Both the position numbers and the translations under genes were made by a program. The notes under the pieces are model-generated. The model had not been told where the DNA came from. It did no database searches and saw only the letters and a program-made list of their open reading frames with translations. Source: Lachnospiraceae bacterium (lineage in GTDB: Bacteria; Bacillota; Clostridia; Lachnospirales; Lachnospiraceae). From it: a DNA stretch of 6,924 bases. Every line of letters starts with the position of its first letter. Within the stretch, counting starts at the first letter, position 1. The stretch spans positions 23,438 through 30,361 of the forward strand of contig JAAUZS010000011.1 in NCBI GenBank assembly GCA_014804495.1. Direction: 5' to 3'. Positions 5,961 through 6,924 of this stretch are shown here, in pieces.

Positions 5961-6009
5961 AGATTGATTTCCCATGCAAAGGAGAGATTGCTGTCGGGAA
6001 AGAGATTGA

Positions 6010-6714
6010 ATGAAATTGGTAAAGTATGAGAACAATGATAATGGCACGATGCAGAATCTTCCATATGAGAAATTTATTTCCTATGGTGCGGAAGCGTTGA
6101 CGGATTCAGAGCTGCTTGCAATTATCATACGAACCGGGACACCGGAAATGAGTGCGCGGGAGCTGGGTGAAGAGGTACTTAAGGAGACCGGAAGATATGG
6201 CAACGGTCTGCTTGGACTGTATCAGATTCCGTTATGTGAACTGATGAGAATTAAAGGCATCGGCAGGGTCAAGGCCATAAAGCTAAAGGCTCTCGCCGAA
6301 CTGTGTACGAGAATGTCACAGACCAAAGCAAAAAACAGGCTGGCATTTACGGAGCCTCAATCTGTTGCGGACTATTATATGGAACGTCTGAGGCATGAAA
6401 AGGTAGAGCATATTCTGCTTCTAATGCTGGATTCAGGTCTGCACCTGCTTGAAGAGGAACTGATTTCAACAGGCACTGCCAATGCGTCCCTGTTATCACC
6501 GAGAGAGGTCTATATCAGTGCTTTCAAATCACAGGCTGCACACATCATGCTTCTTCACAATCATCCGGGAGGTAATCCGGTACCGAGCAGTAATGATATT
6601 GAAATTACAAAGAAGATTGCCGCAATAGGGAAAACAATTGATATTTCTTTATTGGATCATATTATCATCGGTGATAACAGTTATTTCAGCTTTAAGGAAA
6701 GCAAATTAATTTAG
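6010..6714 (+). CDS. radC: RadC family JAB/JAMM-domain protein
   Basis: This 234-residue protein matches the RadC/UPF0758 family. The N-terminal region (about 15-100) carries 'YGAEALTDSELLAIIIRTGT' and a helix-hairpin-helix at 81-89 (IKGIGRVKA). The C-terminal JAB/MPN domain (about 110-234) has the complete metal-binding signature HxHx7SxxD: H183, H185, S193 and D196 in 'HNHPGGNPVPSSND'. E133 is a candidate for the upstream catalytic glutamate. The family's older link to DNA repair is not well supported, and the biochemical role in chromosomal copies is unresolved. The ATG at 6010 follows GGGAAAGAG (5996-6004) by five bases. It lies 49 bases after DUF4321 and 22 bases before the mreB-like gene, consistent with an operon. 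The octamer AGAGATTG occurs three times in the upstream gap (5959, 5983 and 6001). Confidence 0.94.
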   Translation: MKLVKYENNDNGTMQNLPYEKFISYGAEALTDSELLAIIIRTGTPEMSARELGEEVLKETGRYGNGLLGLYQIPLCELMRIKGIGRVKAIKLKALAELCTRMSQTKAKNRLAFTEPQSVADYYMERLRHEKVEHILLLMLDSGLHLLEEELISTGTANASLLSPREVYISAFKSQAAHIMLLHNHPGGNPVPSSNDIEITKKIAAIGKTIDISLLDHIIIGDNSYFSFKESKLI

Positions 6715-6736
6715 CTTAAGAAAGGGGTCATTTACC

Positions 6737-6924
6737 TTGGCAAACAATGCATTTGGAATTGATTTAGGAACAAGCAATATAAAAATATACAACCGCAGCG
6801 ATGACAGTGTTTTGGTTGAAAAAAATATGATTGCGATTGAGAACAAAAGAGATGTGTTCGCATATGGTAATTCAGCATTTGAAATGTATGAAAAGACGCC
6901 GAACAATATTCATATAACATATCC
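6737..6924 (+). CDS. mreB: MreB-like actin homologue, rod-shape protein (3'-truncated by window edge)
   Basis: Translation from TTG at 6737 gives MANNAFGIDLGTSNIKIYN..., which contains the phosphate-1 motif DLGTxN of the MreB/actin/Hsp70 ATPase fold. It continues through '...FAYGNSAFEMYEKTPNNIHI', matching the MreB 'a.G..A..m.grtP.ni' block. The TTG start is chosen because AAAGGGG at 6721-6727 lies nine bases upstream and the only nearby ATG is out of frame. 62 complete codons are visible and the frame is open at the window end. MreB forms membrane-associated filaments that guide cell-wall synthesis. The copy is divergent: the usual 'EPSvvA' is replaced by 'EKNMIA'. The gene follows radC, as in the standard clostridial radC-mreB order, so mreC and mreD would be expected downstream. 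A MreB paralogue rather than the principal MreB is possible. Confidence 0.85.
   Translation, partial: MANNAFGIDLGTSNIKIYNRSDDSVLVEKNMIAIENKRDVFAYGNSAFEMYEKTPNNIHITY

Noticed and set aside
6706..6920. Minus-strand open frames over the MreB start
   Set aside because: The + strand encodes a recognisable MreB N-terminus with a ribosome binding site; the antisense frames are shadows.

Overview
The window is AT-rich and reads like a chromosomal segment of a clostridial Firmicute, most likely a Lachnospiraceae-type gut or rumen anaerobe. The grounds are the radical-SAM-linked protein/RNase G pair, the DUF4321-radC-mreB cluster, strong AGGAGG-type ribosome binding sites, a TTG start codon and intrinsic terminator style. 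All genes lie on the + strand. No rRNA, tRNA, CRISPR array or intact insertion sequence was seen.

Left block (1-2510): the C-terminal part of a TIGR03936/DUF2344 radical-SAM-linked protein, an RNase E/G family ribonuclease one base after it, and a NUDIX hydrolase of ADP-ribose pyrophosphatase type 34 bases further on. These look like one transcription unit of RNA and nucleotide housekeeping genes.

Middle (2511-3085): a 575-base stretch without a conventional gene, and the most interesting part of the window. It holds a 24-codon leader ORF with a good ribosome binding site. Next come RNA segments that can pair in mutually exclusive ways (0:1, 1:2, 2:3, 3:4) and end in a strong intrinsic terminator. 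This is the architecture of a ribosome-controlled transcription attenuator. Downstream is a 121-bp non-autonomous mobile element (MITE-like) with 10-bp perfect terminal inverted repeats, a long internal hairpin and perfect 8-bp flanking direct repeats, sitting between the attenuator and the next gene.

ABC exporter operon (3086-5647): an ATPase and two six-helix-type permeases of the COG4586/COG4587/COG3694 family, with overlapping reading frames that imply translational coupling. If the attenuator controls them, this would be an exporter induced when ribosomes stall on the leader peptide, as with many translation-inhibitor resistance genes. That link is inference.

Right block (5724-6924): DUF4321 small membrane protein, RadC (JAB/JAMM domain protein) and the start of an MreB-like actin homologue that runs off the window. 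This is the familiar clostridial start of the cell-shape cluster.
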